A stretch of 42,307 bases of DNA from an uncultured Lachnospiraceae bacterium (GCA_947629865.1 CANRFJ010000022.1:1-42307), one strand, 5' to 3'. Shown: positions 25,732 to 34,611, counted from the first letter of the stretch. The notes: generated by a model not told the origin, from the letters alone. Translations and numbers: made by a program.

Positions 25732-27345
25732 ATGAAAAACAAAAAGAGGTTTTTTGCCAAAATGGGCGCCGGAGTGTTGGCGTTAGCCGCTGCGTTTTTG
25801 ATAATCGGCGGTATCTCGCAGGCTTCCGGTGAAGGAAATGAGCCGTTTCTTGGTAAGTGCATCGAGTTTGGTGTAGTCTGCAACGAGTTTAACCAGACAG
25901 GCGATGTGGAGACGAACTTTGCCACAGGCAAGTATACCGGCAACGGACATACCACAGGCAATACGGTAGGCGGCAAGACGAATGCGGCCGGCGAGATTCG
26001 TATTGGCGAGGTAGTTGGCGAATTAAAAACCCGCGACAACCCGGTTGTATTTGTTGACGAGAGCGTCAAGGAAGAAGTAAAGGAACTGCTTGCCGCAGCT
26101 AAGAAGTATGCCGACAGTGTTGTGGACAAAGCGGACGTTGACACGGCTGAGATAAAGGACTACGACATGAACAGTTATGTCCTGGATATTTCAGCAGAAA
26201 AGAAAGATACCGTCTATGTGGCAGCGGATGCGATGATGAAGGATTTGGAAGACGGCAAGATTGCCAACGGCGGCCTTAAGGTTAAGATGCGTGCCGATCA
26301 GAGTATGATCCTCAATGTGACAAAAGGCGGCAAGGTTACGATTCCGCGCTACACAGTAAAAATCGTAGACGGAGACAAATCGACAGAGGAGATTGCCCAG
26401 ACAGTTATCTGGAACATGCCGAAAGTAGCAGATTTGAAAATTTGTTCCGATGGAATGCACGCTACCGTGATTGCACCGCTGGCAGGTGTAAACATTGATG
26501 TGACAGGCGAGGGCTGGTTGCTGTGCGACCAGATTGTCAGCACCGGCGGAGAGTGGCACAATATTTATAAGAAAGTGCCGGATGTAACACCGACTCCGAA
26601 AGAGACGCCGACGCCGACACCGACTAAGAAGCCGACACCGACACCGACGGCCACACCGACCGAGGAGCCGACACCGACACCGACGGCTACGCCGACTGAG
26701 AAACCGACGCCGACACCTACGGCTACGCCGACCGAGGAGCCGACACCGACACCTACGGCCACACCGACCGAGAAACCGACGCCGACACCTACGGCCACAC
26801 CGACCGAGAAGCCGACGCCGACACCGACGGCTACGCCGACCGAGAAACCGACACCGACACCTACGGCCACACCGACCGAGAAACCGACGCCGACACCTAC
26901 GGCCACACCGACCGAGGAGCCGACACCGACACCGACGGCTACGCCGACCGCAACACCTACGGCCACACCGGCTACAGCTACCCCGTCAGTTACACCGACG
27001 GCTACGCCGACAGCCACACCGACCGGAAGCGAGGAGCCGACGCCGACACCGACTGTTACACCGACGGCTACTACACCTACGACGACGACAACATCTACGC
27101 CGCCTGTGACGACGATTAAAAACAACAAGACGCCTTTGACGACGATTAAGGAAAGTAAGACACCGAAAGCAAAGGCAGTAGCACCGAAATCAAAGACAAC
27201 TACAATTCTTGACGAAGATGTACCATTATCAGATTCTGCGCCGGAGACCGGTGATACGACGAACCTGTTTATCCCGATATTCGGAATGGGTATCTCATTA
27301 CTGGCAATTGTAGCAGTACTGTTCCTTCGCAGAAGACGCAGTTAA
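25732..27345 (+). CDS. Cell-wall-anchored surface protein with Thr-Pro repeats
   Basis: 537 residues. A signal peptide (about 1-32, basic [10 protein letters not shown] then [13 protein letters not shown]) is followed by a folded domain (about 33-280). Its ends, [18 protein letters not shown] and [18 protein letters not shown] followed by GEWHNIY, resemble the choice-of-anchor A family. Then come a Thr-Pro stalk with eight 12-residue units (302-397) and further TP-rich sequence, and a sortase signal: APETG at 27238-27252, a hydrophobic helix ([21 protein letters not shown]) and RRRRS tail. The motif is APETG, not LPXTG. No sortase gene is in the window. The stalk is a likely O-glycosylation target, and a PMT-type glycosyltransferase is encoded at 34.6 kb, though a link is inference. 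Own promoter and terminator. Confidence 0.85.
   Translation: MKNKKRFFAKMGAGVLALAAAFLIIGGISQASGEGNEPFLGKCIEFGVVCNEFNQTGDVETNFATGKYTGNGHTTGNTVGGKTNAAGEIRIGEVVGELKTRDNPVVFVDESVKEEVKELLAAAKKYADSVVDKADVDTAEIKDYDMNSYVLDISAEKKDTVYVAADAMMKDLEDGKIANGGLKVKMRADQSMILNVTKGGKVTIPRYTVKIVDGDKSTEEIAQTVIWNMPKVADLKICSDGMHATVIAPLAGVNIDVTGEGWLLCDQIVSTGGEWHNIYKKVPDVTPTPKETPTPTPTKKPTPTPTATPTEEPTPTPTATPTEKPTPTPTATPTEEPTPTPTATPTEKPTPTPTATPTEKPTPTPTATPTEKPTPTPTATPTEKPTPTPTATPTEEPTPTPTATPTATPTATPATATPSVTPTATPTATPTGSEEPTPTPTVTPTATTPTTTTTSTPPVTTIKNNKTPLTTIKESKTPKAKAVAPKSKTTTILDEDVPLSDSAPETGDTTNLFIPIFGMGISLLAIVAVLFLRRRRS
26635..26922 (+). repeat. Eight 36-bp tandem repeats (Thr-Pro stalk)
   Basis: Eight in-frame 36-bp units encoding [10 protein letters not shown](E/K)P. 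The E/K position reads E,K,E,K,K,K,K,E along the array. Silent variants (ACACCGACG or ACACCTACG, GCC or GCT) show that the copies have diverged and been shuffled. Repeat number is likely variable between strains. Confidence 0.93.
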
Positions 27346-27381
27346 GTGACTGAGAAATAAGTAAATCAGAGTATTAAAAAG

Positions 27382-27422
27382 AACAGCCATATCGGATAAT
27401 TCCCCCCGATGTGGCTGTTTTC
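27382..27422. terminator. Bidirectional terminator between surface protein and activase genes
   Basis: A 14-bp stem with one wobble pair (27382-27395 with 27406-27419) and a 10-nt loop. The plus side runs into TTTTCC, and the minus side runs into CTTTTTAAT. It ends the surface-protein gene and probably also the minus-strand activase gene, whose stop is at 27467. Confidence 0.88.
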
Positions 27423-27466
27423 CTGTGTTCTGTATTAATAAGAAAGTCTGGCTGTTTTGTCTGGTA

Positions 27467-30400
27467 TCATTTCTGAAGGTTTTCGTTGGCAGTTGCCAGC
27501 ATCAGTTTGATGCGGTTCAACTGATTTACCTCGCTGGCGCCCGGATCGTAATCCACAGCTACGATGTTGGCGCTGGGATAGGCTCTGCGCAGCTGTTTGA
27601 TGACGCCCTTCCCCACGACGTGGTTTGGAAGGCAGCCAAAGGGCTGTGTGCACACAATGTTGGAGACGTTGCCGTGCAGCAGTTCAATCATCTCTCCGGT
27701 CAGGAACCACCCCTCGCCGGTCTGGTTGCCGGTAGATACAAAAGGCTTTGCGTACTCAGCCAGCGTATAGATAGAGGGCGGAGCCTCAAATCGCCTGCTG
27801 GCCTCCAGTGCCCTGCACAGAGGCTTCCGGAAGGATTCCATCAGCCAGATAGCGGCTTTTGCCAGATAGCGGCCGGTTTTACTGAAGCCCAGGTGTTCTG
27901 ACTTGAAGAAGCTGTCATAGGCGCTATACATAAAGAAGTCCAGCATATCCGGACACACGGCCTCCGCTCCCTCGGCTTCCAGAAGATTTACCACATAGTT
28001 ATTGGCGGCAGGCAGATATTTTACCAATATCTCACCTACGATGCCCACCCGTGGCTTCTTCAGGTTTTCATTGCACTCAATCTCATCAAAATCCCGCACA
28101 ATGGCGGCAATATTTTTCTTAAACTCAGACATGACGGGATGTTGCACCGCCTTAATGCAGCGCTGCTTCCACTTCTCGTGGAGCGCGTTTACAGAGCCCG
28201 GCACTTTCTCGTAGGGGCGGGTGCGGTATACAACCCGCATAAACAGATCCCCGTAGATCAGGGCGTGAATGGCTCCCTTTAAGAGGCGGTAATTAATTTT
28301 AAATCCCGGATTTGATTCCACTCCGGCGCTGAGAGAGATGACCGGAATCTGTTCCATACCGGCCTTGCGTAGCGCCCGCCGGATAAATCCGATGTAGTTT
28401 GTGGCGCGGCAGCCGCCGCCGGTCTGCGTGATGATCAGGGCTGTCCGGTTCAGGTCGTATTCGCCGGACAGCAGCGCCTTCATAAATTGTCCCACCACCA
28501 GCAGAGACGGGTAGCAGGCGTCGTTGTTGACATATTTCAGCCCGTATTCCAGTTCTCCCACGCCACTTGGCAGCTGTACCAGATTGTAGCCGCAGGCGGC
28601 CAGCGCCGGCATCAGAAAGTCAAAGTGTATCGGCGACATCTGGGGCGCCAGAATCGTATAATTTTTCCGCATCTCACTGGTGAATACAACTCTTTTGTAG
28701 GAGGCGTCCTCCACATGCGGTTTAATTCCCTTGCGCGCCCGGTCTTTTACGGCGGAGATCAGCGAGCGGATGCGGATGCGCGCCGCTCCCAGATTGTTGA
28801 CCTCGTCGATTTTCAGCACCGTGCAGATTTTTCCGGAGCCGGTGAGGATGTCATTGACCTGATCCGTTGTCACCGCGTCCAGACCGCATCCAAAGGAATT
28901 CAACTGAATCATATCGAGGTTTTCCTGGGTGCGGACAAAGGTTGCGGCCGCATAGAGACGTGAATGGTACATCCACTGATCCATAGCGATAGTGGGCCGC
29001 TCAATCTCGGCCAGGTGCGATATGCTGTCCTCCGACAGCACGGCAATGTCATAGGAGGTAATCAGCTCCGGTATGCCGTGGTTAATCTCCGGATCTATGT
29101 GATACGGACGTCCTGCCAGCACGATGCCGCGTTTGTCGTTGTCCTTCATCCACTGGAGGACTTCTTCGCCTTTGCGGCGGATGTCGTTGCGGGTTTTTGT
29201 CAGTTCCTGATAGGCTGCGTGGGCGGCGTTTCGGATTTCGTTGTCCGGAATATTATTTTCCTTTCCGAGATACCGCACGAGCTCGTCTGCCAGAATCTTA
29301 TCGCTCTCGAAGGAGACGAAAGGATTCTGGAACGTAATGGCCTCGTCTTTGAGTTCCTCTACGTTATTTTTTATATTTTCTCCATAAGAGGTGACGATCG
29401 GGCAGTTGTAGTGATTGCCGGCGCCCTCAAATTCCTTTCTCTCATAGGGGACGCAGGGATAGAAAATATAATCCACGCCCTGCTTCAAAAGCCACATGAT
29501 ATGGCCGTGGGCCAGTTTGGCCGGATAACATTCGGACTCGCTGGGGATGGATTCGATTCCGAGCGAGTAAATATTGCGGTTGGAAGCCGGAGAGAGCACC
29601 ACCTCGTAGCCGAGTTCCGTGAAAAAGGTAAACCAATACGGATAGTTCTCATACATATTCAACACACGCGGCAGCCCGACCTTTCCCCGGTAGGCCCTGT
29701 CCGGAGACAGAGGCCGGTAGTGTTCAAAAATCCTCTTGTTCTTATATTCATAGAGATTGGGAATGTCGGTGTGGGTTTTTTCCTTTCCAAGTCCGCGCTC
29801 GCAGCGATTGCCGGAGATAAACTGACGGCCGCCGGTAAAGCGGTTGATGGTAAGGAGACAGTGGTTTGTGCAGCCCTTACAGCGAGCCATGGAGCTCTCA
29901 AATTTCAGGTTGATGATGTCCTCCAGGGAGAGCATGGTGCTCTCCATTCCCTCCTCGTAGTGTTCCCTGGCGATGAGGGCGGCGCCAAAGGCGCCCATGA
30001 TACCGGCGATATCCGGACGGATTGCCTGACAGCCGGAGACGCGTTCAAAACTGCGCAGCACCGCATCGTTATAAAAGGTACCTCCCTGCACTACCACATG
30101 CGAGCCCAGATCCTTCGGATCAGTGAGCTTGATTACCTTTAAGAGCGCGTTTTTAATGACGGAGATTGCCAGGCCGGCGGAGATGTCGGCCACCGTGGCG
30201 CCCTCCTTCTGCGCCTGTTTTACCTTGGAATTCATGAATACGGTACAGCGCGATCCCAGATCGATTGGATTGTCGGCAAAGAGCGCCAGTTTGGCAAAAT
30301 CCTTTACCTCATAATTCAGCGAGCGGGCGAAGGTCTCGATAAAAGAACCGCAGCCGGAGGAACAGGCCTCGTTTAACTGGACGCTGTCCACGGAGTGGTT

Positions 30401-31684
30401 TTTGATCTTGATGCACTTCATGTCCTGGCCGCCGATGTCCAGGATGCAGTCCACCTCCGGATCGAAGAAAGAGGCGGCGTAGTAATGGGACACCGTCTCC
30501 ACCTCTCCCTCATCCAGCATGAGGGCGGACTGAATCAGCGCCTCCCCGTAGCCGGTAGAACAGGAGCGCACGATAGTCGCGCTGTCCGGAAGCAACTGGT
30601 ATATTTCCTTTATGGCTTTAATCGTAGTCTTCAACGGACTTCCGTTATTGTTGTCGTAGAAGGAATACAAAAGGGAGCCGTCCTCTGCTACCAGCGCCGC
30701 TTTTGTCGTGGTGGATCCGGCGTCGATACCCAGAAACACATTGCCCTCATAGGTCGATAAATCTCTTTTGGCCACACTGTGCGTGTTGTGGCGCTCAAGG
30801 AATTGTTTGTACTCGGTTCCATTGCGAAACAGCGGATCCATACGGTTTACTTCAAATTCTATATGGATTTCGCCGGATAATTTCCTGTGGAGCTCAGACA
30901 GAGTGGTCTGTCCCTCGTTCTGGGAATTCATGGCGGCTCCGCTTGCGGCAAACAGGTGGGAATTGTCCGGCGCGATAATAGCGTCTCCCTCCAGGCCCAG
31001 CGTGCGTATAAATGCGTTTCTCAATTCCGTGAGGAAATGGAGCGGGCCCCCTAAAAAGGCCACGTTGCCGCGGATGGGTTTGCCGCAGGCCAGTCCGCTG
31101 ATGGTCTGGTTGACGACCGCCTGGAAAATGGAGGCGGCCAGATCGGATTTAGCGGCTCCCTCGTTTATCAAGGGCTGAATATCTGATTTGGCAAACACGC
31201 CGCACCGGGCGGCGATGGGATAAATTGCCTGGTATTCCCTGGCATACTCGTTGAGACCGGCGGCATCTGTTTTCAGAAGGGAGGCCATCTGGTCAATAAA
31301 GGAGCCGGTTCCTCCGGCGCAGATTCCGTTCATGCGCTGCTCGATGCCATCAGTGAAATAGATGATCTTGGCATCTTCGCCGCCGAGCTCAATCGCCACA
31401 TCCGTGTGGGGCGCATAGTCCTTCAGCGCAGTGGCTACGCTGACAACCTCCTGCACAAAGGGAATGTCCAGGTACTTGGAAATAGCCAGACCGCCGGAAC
31501 CGGTAATCATCGGAGCGATTTCCCGGTCGCCTAACTGCTCCAGCGCCTCCGTCACGATATCCCGCAATGTCTCCTGAATATTGGCATAGTGCCTCTCATA
31601 AGCAGAAAACAAAATCTGGTTCTGCTCGTCCAGAATAGCAATTTTTACAGTGGTAGAACCGATGTCAATGCCGACTCTGTTCAT
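27467..31684 (-). CDS. Fused 2-hydroxyacyl-CoA dehydratase activase (tandem BcrAD/BadFG ATPase + DUF2229 + HgdB-like)
   Basis: 1405 residues from ATG 31684, chosen because GGAGGAG sits 7 nt before it. Two ASKHA ATPase domains follow in tandem: residues about 1-255 ([22 protein letters not shown]) and about 315-570 ([23 protein letters not shown]). Each has a cysteine pair 39 residues apart (C122/C161 and C441/C480), as in the [4Fe-4S]-bridging cysteines of HgdC. A cysteine cluster CKGCTNHC (about 602-628), a DUF2229 region (about 665-900) and a C-terminal region related to dehydratase beta subunits (about 975-1390) complete it. HgdC-type activases transfer an electron to 2-hydroxyacyl-CoA dehydratases with ATP. 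No dehydratase gene lies nearby. The large fused form is widespread in Clostridia but its partner is not established, to my knowledge. Confidence 0.9.
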   Translation of the reverse strand: MNRVGIDIGSTTVKIAILDEQNQILFSAYERHYANIQETLRDIVTEALEQLGDREIAPMITGSGGLAISKYLDIPFVQEVVSVATALKDYAPHTDVAIELGGEDAKIIYFTDGIEQRMNGICAGGTGSFIDQMASLLKTDAAGLNEYAREYQAIYPIAARCGVFAKSDIQPLINEGAAKSDLAASIFQAVVNQTISGLACGKPIRGNVAFLGGPLHFLTELRNAFIRTLGLEGDAIIAPDNSHLFAASGAAMNSQNEGQTTLSELHRKLSGEIHIEFEVNRMDPLFRNGTEYKQFLERHNTHSVAKRDLSTYEGNVFLGIDAGSTTTKAALVAEDGSLLYSFYDNNNGSPLKTTIKAIKEIYQLLPDSATIVRSCSTGYGEALIQSALMLDEGEVETVSHYYAASFFDPEVDCILDIGGQDMKCIKIKNHSVDSVQLNEACSSGCGSFIETFARSLNYEVKDFAKLALFADNPIDLGSRCTVFMNSKVKQAQKEGATVADISAGLAISVIKNALLKVIKLTDPKDLGSHVVVQGGTFYNDAVLRSFERVSGCQAIRPDIAGIMGAFGAALIAREHYEEGMESTMLSLEDIINLKFESSMARCKGCTNHCLLTINRFTGGRQFISGNRCERGLGKEKTHTDIPNLYEYKNKRIFEHYRPLSPDRAYRGKVGLPRVLNMYENYPYWFTFFTELGYEVVLSPASNRNIYSLGIESIPSESECYPAKLAHGHIMWLLKQGVDYIFYPCVPYERKEFEGAGNHYNCPIVTSYGENIKNNVEELKDEAITFQNPFVSFESDKILADELVRYLGKENNIPDNEIRNAAHAAYQELTKTRNDIRRKGEEVLQWMKDNDKRGIVLAGRPYHIDPEINHGIPELITSYDIAVLSEDSISHLAEIERPTIAMDQWMYHSRLYAAATFVRTQENLDMIQLNSFGCGLDAVTTDQVNDILTGSGKICTVLKIDEVNNLGAARIRIRSLISAVKDRARKGIKPHVEDASYKRVVFTSEMRKNYTILAPQMSPIHFDFLMPALAACGYNLVQLPSGVGELEYGLKYVNNDACYPSLLVVGQFMKALLSGEYDLNRTALIITQTGGGCRATNYIGFIRRALRKAGMEQIPVISLSAGVESNPGFKINYRLLKGAIHALIYGDLFMRVVYRTRPYEKVPGSVNALHEKWKQRCIKAVQHPVMSEFKKNIAAIVRDFDEIECNENLKKPRVGIVGEILVKYLPAANNYVVNLLEAEGAEAVCPDMLDFFMYSAYDSFFKSEHLGFSKTGRYLAKAAIWLMESFRKPLCRALEASRRFEAPPSIYTLAEYAKPFVSTGNQTGEGWFLTGEMIELLHGNVSNIVCTQPFGCLPNHVVGKGVIKQLRRAYPSANIVAVDYDPGASEVNQLNRIKLMLATANENLQK

Positions 31685-31784
31685 AATGTTCTCCTCCAAT
31701 CGTACAGCGTAGGGAAAAACGATTCCATAATCTATAATCTATATATATGTGTTATAAACTCAAATACTTCGTTTCCGAATCTAT

Positions 31785-31813
31785 ATTATACGACAAAAAC
31801 AGAGGAAATGCAA
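31785..31813 (-). promoter_or_regulatory. Promoter of the activase gene
   Basis: On the minus strand, TTGCAT (31808-31813) and TATAAT (31785-31790) are separated by 17 bp. Transcription would start near 31778, leaving a leader of about 94 nt rich in A and T before the GGAGGAG Shine-Dalgarno. For the divergent LysM gene I see only a weak candidate (TTGCAA near 31834, spacing 15). Confidence 0.75.
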
Positions 31814-31877
31814 CAAAATCCGACTGGTACATTTTGCAATAGCGGGGAATAGAATAATAAAAAAAGGAGTTTTTTCT

Positions 31878-32435
31878 TTGGCACCAAATCAAAGATTCTG
31901 CAATGGAATGATACATGTGATAAAGAAGGGCGACAACTTATATCAACTGAGCCGGATGTACCGGGTTCCCCTCGCTCTGATTCTCAGGGCAAATCCCTAT
32001 GTGGACGTATATAATTTACAGCCAGGTCAGGAAATCTGTATCCCGATGAGGCGTCCCCACCCCGGAATGAGGGCGGAGGATCCGAAGGGGGAGGTCGACG
32101 ACCGGAATTCCTCCGACACAGACGCAGCGGAGAGCGCGCGGCAGGAGCAGATTGAAAATGCAATTGAGACGGCCAGGGAAAGGGAAGCGGCAGAAGATGC
32201 CGAAGCCGTCCCGCAGGAGGAAAACAGCGATGAAAATTCCGGAGAGACGGATGACGGAATGATGGAATACTGCAGCGACGGGACAAAGAGTCTGGGAGAA
32301 ATTCTGGAGGAATTCGGGGCGGATATATCTGAGTTTCTGGAGAAAAATGAACTGCACCGGATTATCATAGCGGCAGATGTGGTTTTGTATCTGCCAAAGA
32401 AGGTTGTGGTTTTGTATCTGCCAAAGAAGGTTTGA
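31878..32435 (+). CDS. LysM-domain protein with duplicated C-terminus
   Basis: 185 residues from TTG 31878, with AAGGAG about 9 nt upstream. Residues 11-57 form a LysM domain (MIHVIKKGDNLYQLSRMYRVPLALILRANP ... LQPGQEICIP), which binds N-acetylglucosamine chains in peptidoglycan or spore cortex. No signal peptide is visible, which fits the spore-associated or mother-cell LysM proteins of clostridia as well as non-classical export. A Glu/Asp-rich middle (about 65-135) leads to a short hydrophobic C-terminal segment (SLGEILEEFGADISEFLEKN then IIIAADVVLYLPKK), which looks like a second, degenerate LysM-like fold. The last nine codons are an exact tandem duplicate. The stop overlaps the -35 box of the next promoter. 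Confidence 0.8.
   Translation: MAPNQRFCNGMIHVIKKGDNLYQLSRMYRVPLALILRANPYVDVYNLQPGQEICIPMRRPHPGMRAEDPKGEVDDRNSSDTDAAESARQEQIENAIETAREREAAEDAEAVPQEENSDENSGETDDGMMEYCSDGTKSLGEILEEFGADISEFLEKNELHRIIIAADVVLYLPKKVVVLYLPKKV
32378..32433 (+). repeat. In-frame 27-bp tandem duplication at the end of the LysM gene
   Basis: A 27-bp unit occupies 32378-32404 and 32405-32431 with no mismatch, and identity runs 2 nt further. It duplicates VVLYLPKKV in the protein. Perfect identity suggests a recent event. The second copy ends at the -35 box of the corA promoter. Confidence 0.93.
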
Positions 32436-32460
32436 CAAAGCCTGTTCAAACCATTATAAT
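32432..32460 (+). promoter_or_regulatory. Consensus promoter of corA
   Basis: TTGACA at 32432-32437 and TATAAT at 32455-32460 with a 17-bp spacer: both hexamers are perfect. The -35 overlaps the TGA of the LysM gene (32433-32435). The start site would be near 32467. Confidence 0.88.
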
Positions 32461-32477
32461 AAAAGGGATTAGGCGGC

Positions 32478-32513
32478 GTGGCGATGCCTCTTTGCAGGCA
32501 TCGCCGCTGTTTT
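32478..32513 (+). terminator. Terminator-like hairpin in the corA leader
   Basis: GTGGCGATGCCT (32478-32489) pairs with AGGCATCGCCGC (32496-32507) over 12 bp with one wobble and a 6-nt loop, followed by TGTTTTG. The T-run is short. It lies only about 11 nt into the predicted corA transcript and about 45 nt downstream of the LysM stop, so it may end the LysM message, attenuate corA, or both. Confidence 0.6.
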
Positions 32514-32556
32514 GCGGAGTGAAATAAGAAAAAAAGACGCAGAATGGAGGGACGAC

Positions 32557-33483
32557 ATGATTTCGATCTACAAGACCATGGAAGATACGATGATTCCGAT
32601 GGACAGTATTGAAGAAGGATGCTGGGTGTCCGCCACCCGCCCCACCAGCGAAGAACTGCAGCGTTTGCAGGAGGAAACGGGGATCGACATTGACGATTTG
32701 CGGGCTCCTCTGGACGACGAGGAGAGATCCCGTATTGAAGTGGAGGACAATTACAATATGATTCTGGTGGATATCCCGTCCCTGGACGAGAAAGACCGCT
32801 ATGTGACAATTCCGTTGGGCATATATATGACAAAGGAACTGATTGTGACGGTGTGTCTGGAGGAATCCCCGATTCTGAAGGCCTTTGAGAATAAGAGGGT
32901 GCGGGAATTTTATACGTTCAAGAAAACCCGATTTGTGTTCCAGATCCTGTACCGCAATGCCACCTCCTATCTTCGGTATCTGCGCATTATAGACCGCAAG
33001 AGCGAGCAGATTGAGGAGAAATTGCACATTTCACAGAAAAACAGCGAACTAATCGAGTTGCTCCAGTTGGAAAAGAGCCTGGTGTACTTCACTACCTCGC
33101 TCCGTTCAAATGAAATGGTGCTGGAAAAGCTTCTCCGGGCGGAGAAGATCCGGAAGTATCCGGAGGACGAGGATCTGCTTGAGGACGTCATCACAGAGAA
33201 CAAACAGGCGATTGAGATGGCGAATATATACAGCGGTATTCTGAGCGGTACGATGGACGCATTTGCCTCTGTTATTTCCAACAATTTAAATATTGTCATG
33301 AAATTTCTGGCGACTGTGACGATTGTGCTGTCCATACCGACGATGATTGCCAGCTTTTTCGGCATGAATTTTGACGACATTCCATTCGGACATGCACCCT
33401 ATGGCTTCCTTGGCGTTATCATACTGACGTTAGTGGTGTCTGGAATCGTCGCGCTGTTTTTCCGAAAAAAGGACTTGTTCTGA
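32557..33483 (+). CDS. corA: CorA-family magnesium/divalent cation transporter
   Basis: 308-residue membrane channel for Mg2+ (or Co2+/Ni2+), acting as a pentamer. The large cytoplasmic N-domain spans about 1-245, then two C-terminal helices: the first ends at the signature G269-M270-N271 (FFGMNFDDIPF), the second is GVIILTLVVSGIVALFF, ending KKDLF. A short acidic loop after GMN is typical. ATG 32557 follows GGAGG by 6 nt; an upstream in-frame TTG at 32512 lies in the leader. It has its own consensus promoter with a hairpin in the leader. The next gene follows after 33 nt. Confidence 0.93.
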   Translation: MISIYKTMEDTMIPMDSIEEGCWVSATRPTSEELQRLQEETGIDIDDLRAPLDDEERSRIEVEDNYNMILVDIPSLDEKDRYVTIPLGIYMTKELIVTVCLEESPILKAFENKRVREFYTFKKTRFVFQILYRNATSYLRYLRIIDRKSEQIEEKLHISQKNSELIELLQLEKSLVYFTTSLRSNEMVLEKLLRAEKIRKYPEDEDLLEDVITENKQAIEMANIYSGILSGTMDAFASVISNNLNIVMKFLATVTIVLSIPTMIASFFGMNFDDIPFGHAPYGFLGVIILTLVVSGIVALFFRKKDLF

Positions 33484-33516
33484 TGTGACAAAAAATTCGC
33501 AAGGAAGGGAGAGCTT

Positions 33517-34410
33517 ATGAATTTTATTGACAGATTGGAGCGGCGTTTCGGCCGTTTTGGTATTCCTGATCTGATGCGCTATGTGATCGGGATCAATATT
33601 CTGGGCGTAATTCTGGGGATAGTGTCCCCCGGTTTTTATTACAATTGGTTAAGCCTGGACATATATCAGATTCTCCACGGACAGGTGTGGCGTCTGATAA
33701 CCTTTGTGCTCTATCCAAGCGTTGTCCGCGACGAGGCCCTTTTGATAAATCTGATATGGTTTGCGGTATGGGCTTTCATGTACTACTATATCGGCACTAC
33801 GCTGGAGAGGATGTGGGGAGCCTTCCGCTTTACGCTCTTTTATCTTGGCGGTGTGGTCTTTGTGTTCCTTGTGACGGTCGGCGCATACTTTATCCTGCTG
33901 CTGACCAATCCCCTCCTGTTAATGGTGGAGAGAAGTTATAACCTCGGCTGCAGCGTCACGTTTGATTACCTGAATCAGACGCTCTTTCTTGCGTTTGCGG
34001 CCATGTTCCCCGATGTGCAGTTTTTGATCAGTTTTGTGATACCGGTCAAGGCGAAGTGGCTGAGTATCCTCTATCTGGTTCTGATTGGCTGGAGTCTGAT
34101 TCAGTGCATTATGAGTGGGAATTACTATACGGCGGCGCTGATTGCGGGCGCACTGGTGAATTTTGCCCTGTTTTATTTCTTTGGCAAGGGTAAACCGGGG
34201 GTACACGCGGCCTACCGGCAGAAGAAAAGAAAAGTCCGGTACCGGCAGCAGGCGAGAGAGCCGGAGGGGCCGAGGCACCGCTGTGCCATCTGCGGCAGAA
34301 CGGAACTCGATGCGCCGAATCTGGAATTCCGTTACTGCACCAGGTGCGAGGGGAACTACGAATATTGTTCGGAACATTTATTTACTCATGAACATGTTCA
34401 CCGTTCATGA
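33517..34410 (+). CDS. Rhomboid-like membrane protein without catalytic residues, C-terminal zinc ribbon
   Basis: 297 residues with about five or six transmembrane segments between 20 and 225, then a basic linker and a C-terminal Cys-rich domain (C256, C259, C274, C277, C284, plus histidines). The membrane part has the rhomboid-fold pattern (HGQVWRLITFVLYP, LERMWGAFRFTLFYLGG, FPDVQFLISFVIPVKAKWL), but the catalytic GxSG and the histidine of the last helix are missing, so it is an inactive relative comparable to derlin-type proteins. The last ten residues (LFTHEHVHRS) are encoded by the first copy of a 33-bp repeat that spans the stop. Role unknown; perhaps membrane-protein handling. Confidence 0.75.
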   Translation: MNFIDRLERRFGRFGIPDLMRYVIGINILGVILGIVSPGFYYNWLSLDIYQILHGQVWRLITFVLYPSVVRDEALLINLIWFAVWAFMYYYIGTTLERMWGAFRFTLFYLGGVVFVFLVTVGAYFILLLTNPLLLMVERSYNLGCSVTFDYLNQTLFLAFAAMFPDVQFLISFVIPVKAKWLSILYLVLIGWSLIQCIMSGNYYTAALIAGALVNFALFYFFGKGKPGVHAAYRQKKRKVRYRQQAREPEGPRHRCAICGRTELDAPNLEFRYCTRCEGNYEYCSEHLFTHEHVHRS

Positions 34411-34447
34411 TAAATTATTTACTCATGAACATGTTCACCGTTCATGA
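34378..34447 (+). repeat. 33-bp palindrome-bearing direct repeat over a stop codon
   Basis: Two identical 33-bp copies, 34378-34410 and 34415-34447, separated by TAAA. Each holds the perfect palindrome TGAACATGTTCA and the 8-bp inverted repeat TCATGAAC/GTTCATGA. The first copy encodes the last residues and stop of the rhomboid-like protein; the second is non-coding. Confidence 0.93.
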
Positions 34448-34466
34448 GTGCCAATGAATGGAGGTA

Positions 34467-34600
34467 GTATGAAAAATCACGCCGATGCGCTGATTTTTCA
34501 TACGGCAATTTGTTTCTGAGCGAAAACAAATTGCTTTGATGGCAGATGAGAAACTGCACGCAGTTTTCTCATCGCCTCCTCGCAACAAGTCGCTCAGAAA
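34467..34600 (+). repeat. Cluster of interlocking inverted repeats upstream of the glycosyltransferase fusion
   Basis: Three consecutive hairpins: A, 12 bp (34467-34478 with 34492-34503); B, 11 bp (34505-34515 with 34524-34534) with loop CTGAGCGA; C, 13 bp with one bulge (34545-34557 with 34560-34573), extendable by GGC/GCC. A fourth pairing, D, joins 34513-34523 with 34590-34600 (11 bp), so the loop of B can pair with a segment right beside the downstream Shine-Dalgarno (GAGGA, 34602-34606). This allows a pseudoknot or alternative fold. Repeats are read directly; the RNA role is inference. Confidence 0.8.
34469..34519 (+). CDS. Possible 16-codon leader peptide
   Basis: ATG 34469 to TGA 34519 encodes MKNHADALIFHTAICF. 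GGAGG lies 4-5 nt upstream, a better Shine-Dalgarno than that of the large gene downstream. The start codon is in the left arm of hairpin A and the stop codon is in the loop of hairpin B, so a ribosome translating it would open A and B. There is no run of one amino acid that would mark classic attenuation. Alternatively the ORF is just part of a repeated palindromic element. Confidence 0.4.
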   Translation: MKNHADALIFHTAICF

Positions 34601-34611
34601 TGAGGATTAAT

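Noticed and set aside
26635-26922. Regular 36-bp repeats, the size of a CRISPR repeat
   Set aside because: Units are directly adjacent with no spacers, are in frame and encode a Thr-Pro stalk in an otherwise complete surface protein.
26565-27128. Long minus-strand frame rich in Val-Gly
   Set aside because: It is the antisense shadow of the Thr-Pro repeat array; no Shine-Dalgarno or independent promoter.
27425-30142. Plus-strand frames across the activase gene
   Set aside because: Shadows of the 1405-residue minus-strand gene, whose motifs and start are convincing.
34546-34611. N-terminal extension of the glycosyltransferase fusion (22 codons)
   Set aside because: Encoded by the inverted-repeat element, lacks a spaced Shine-Dalgarno, and ATG 34612 has one.
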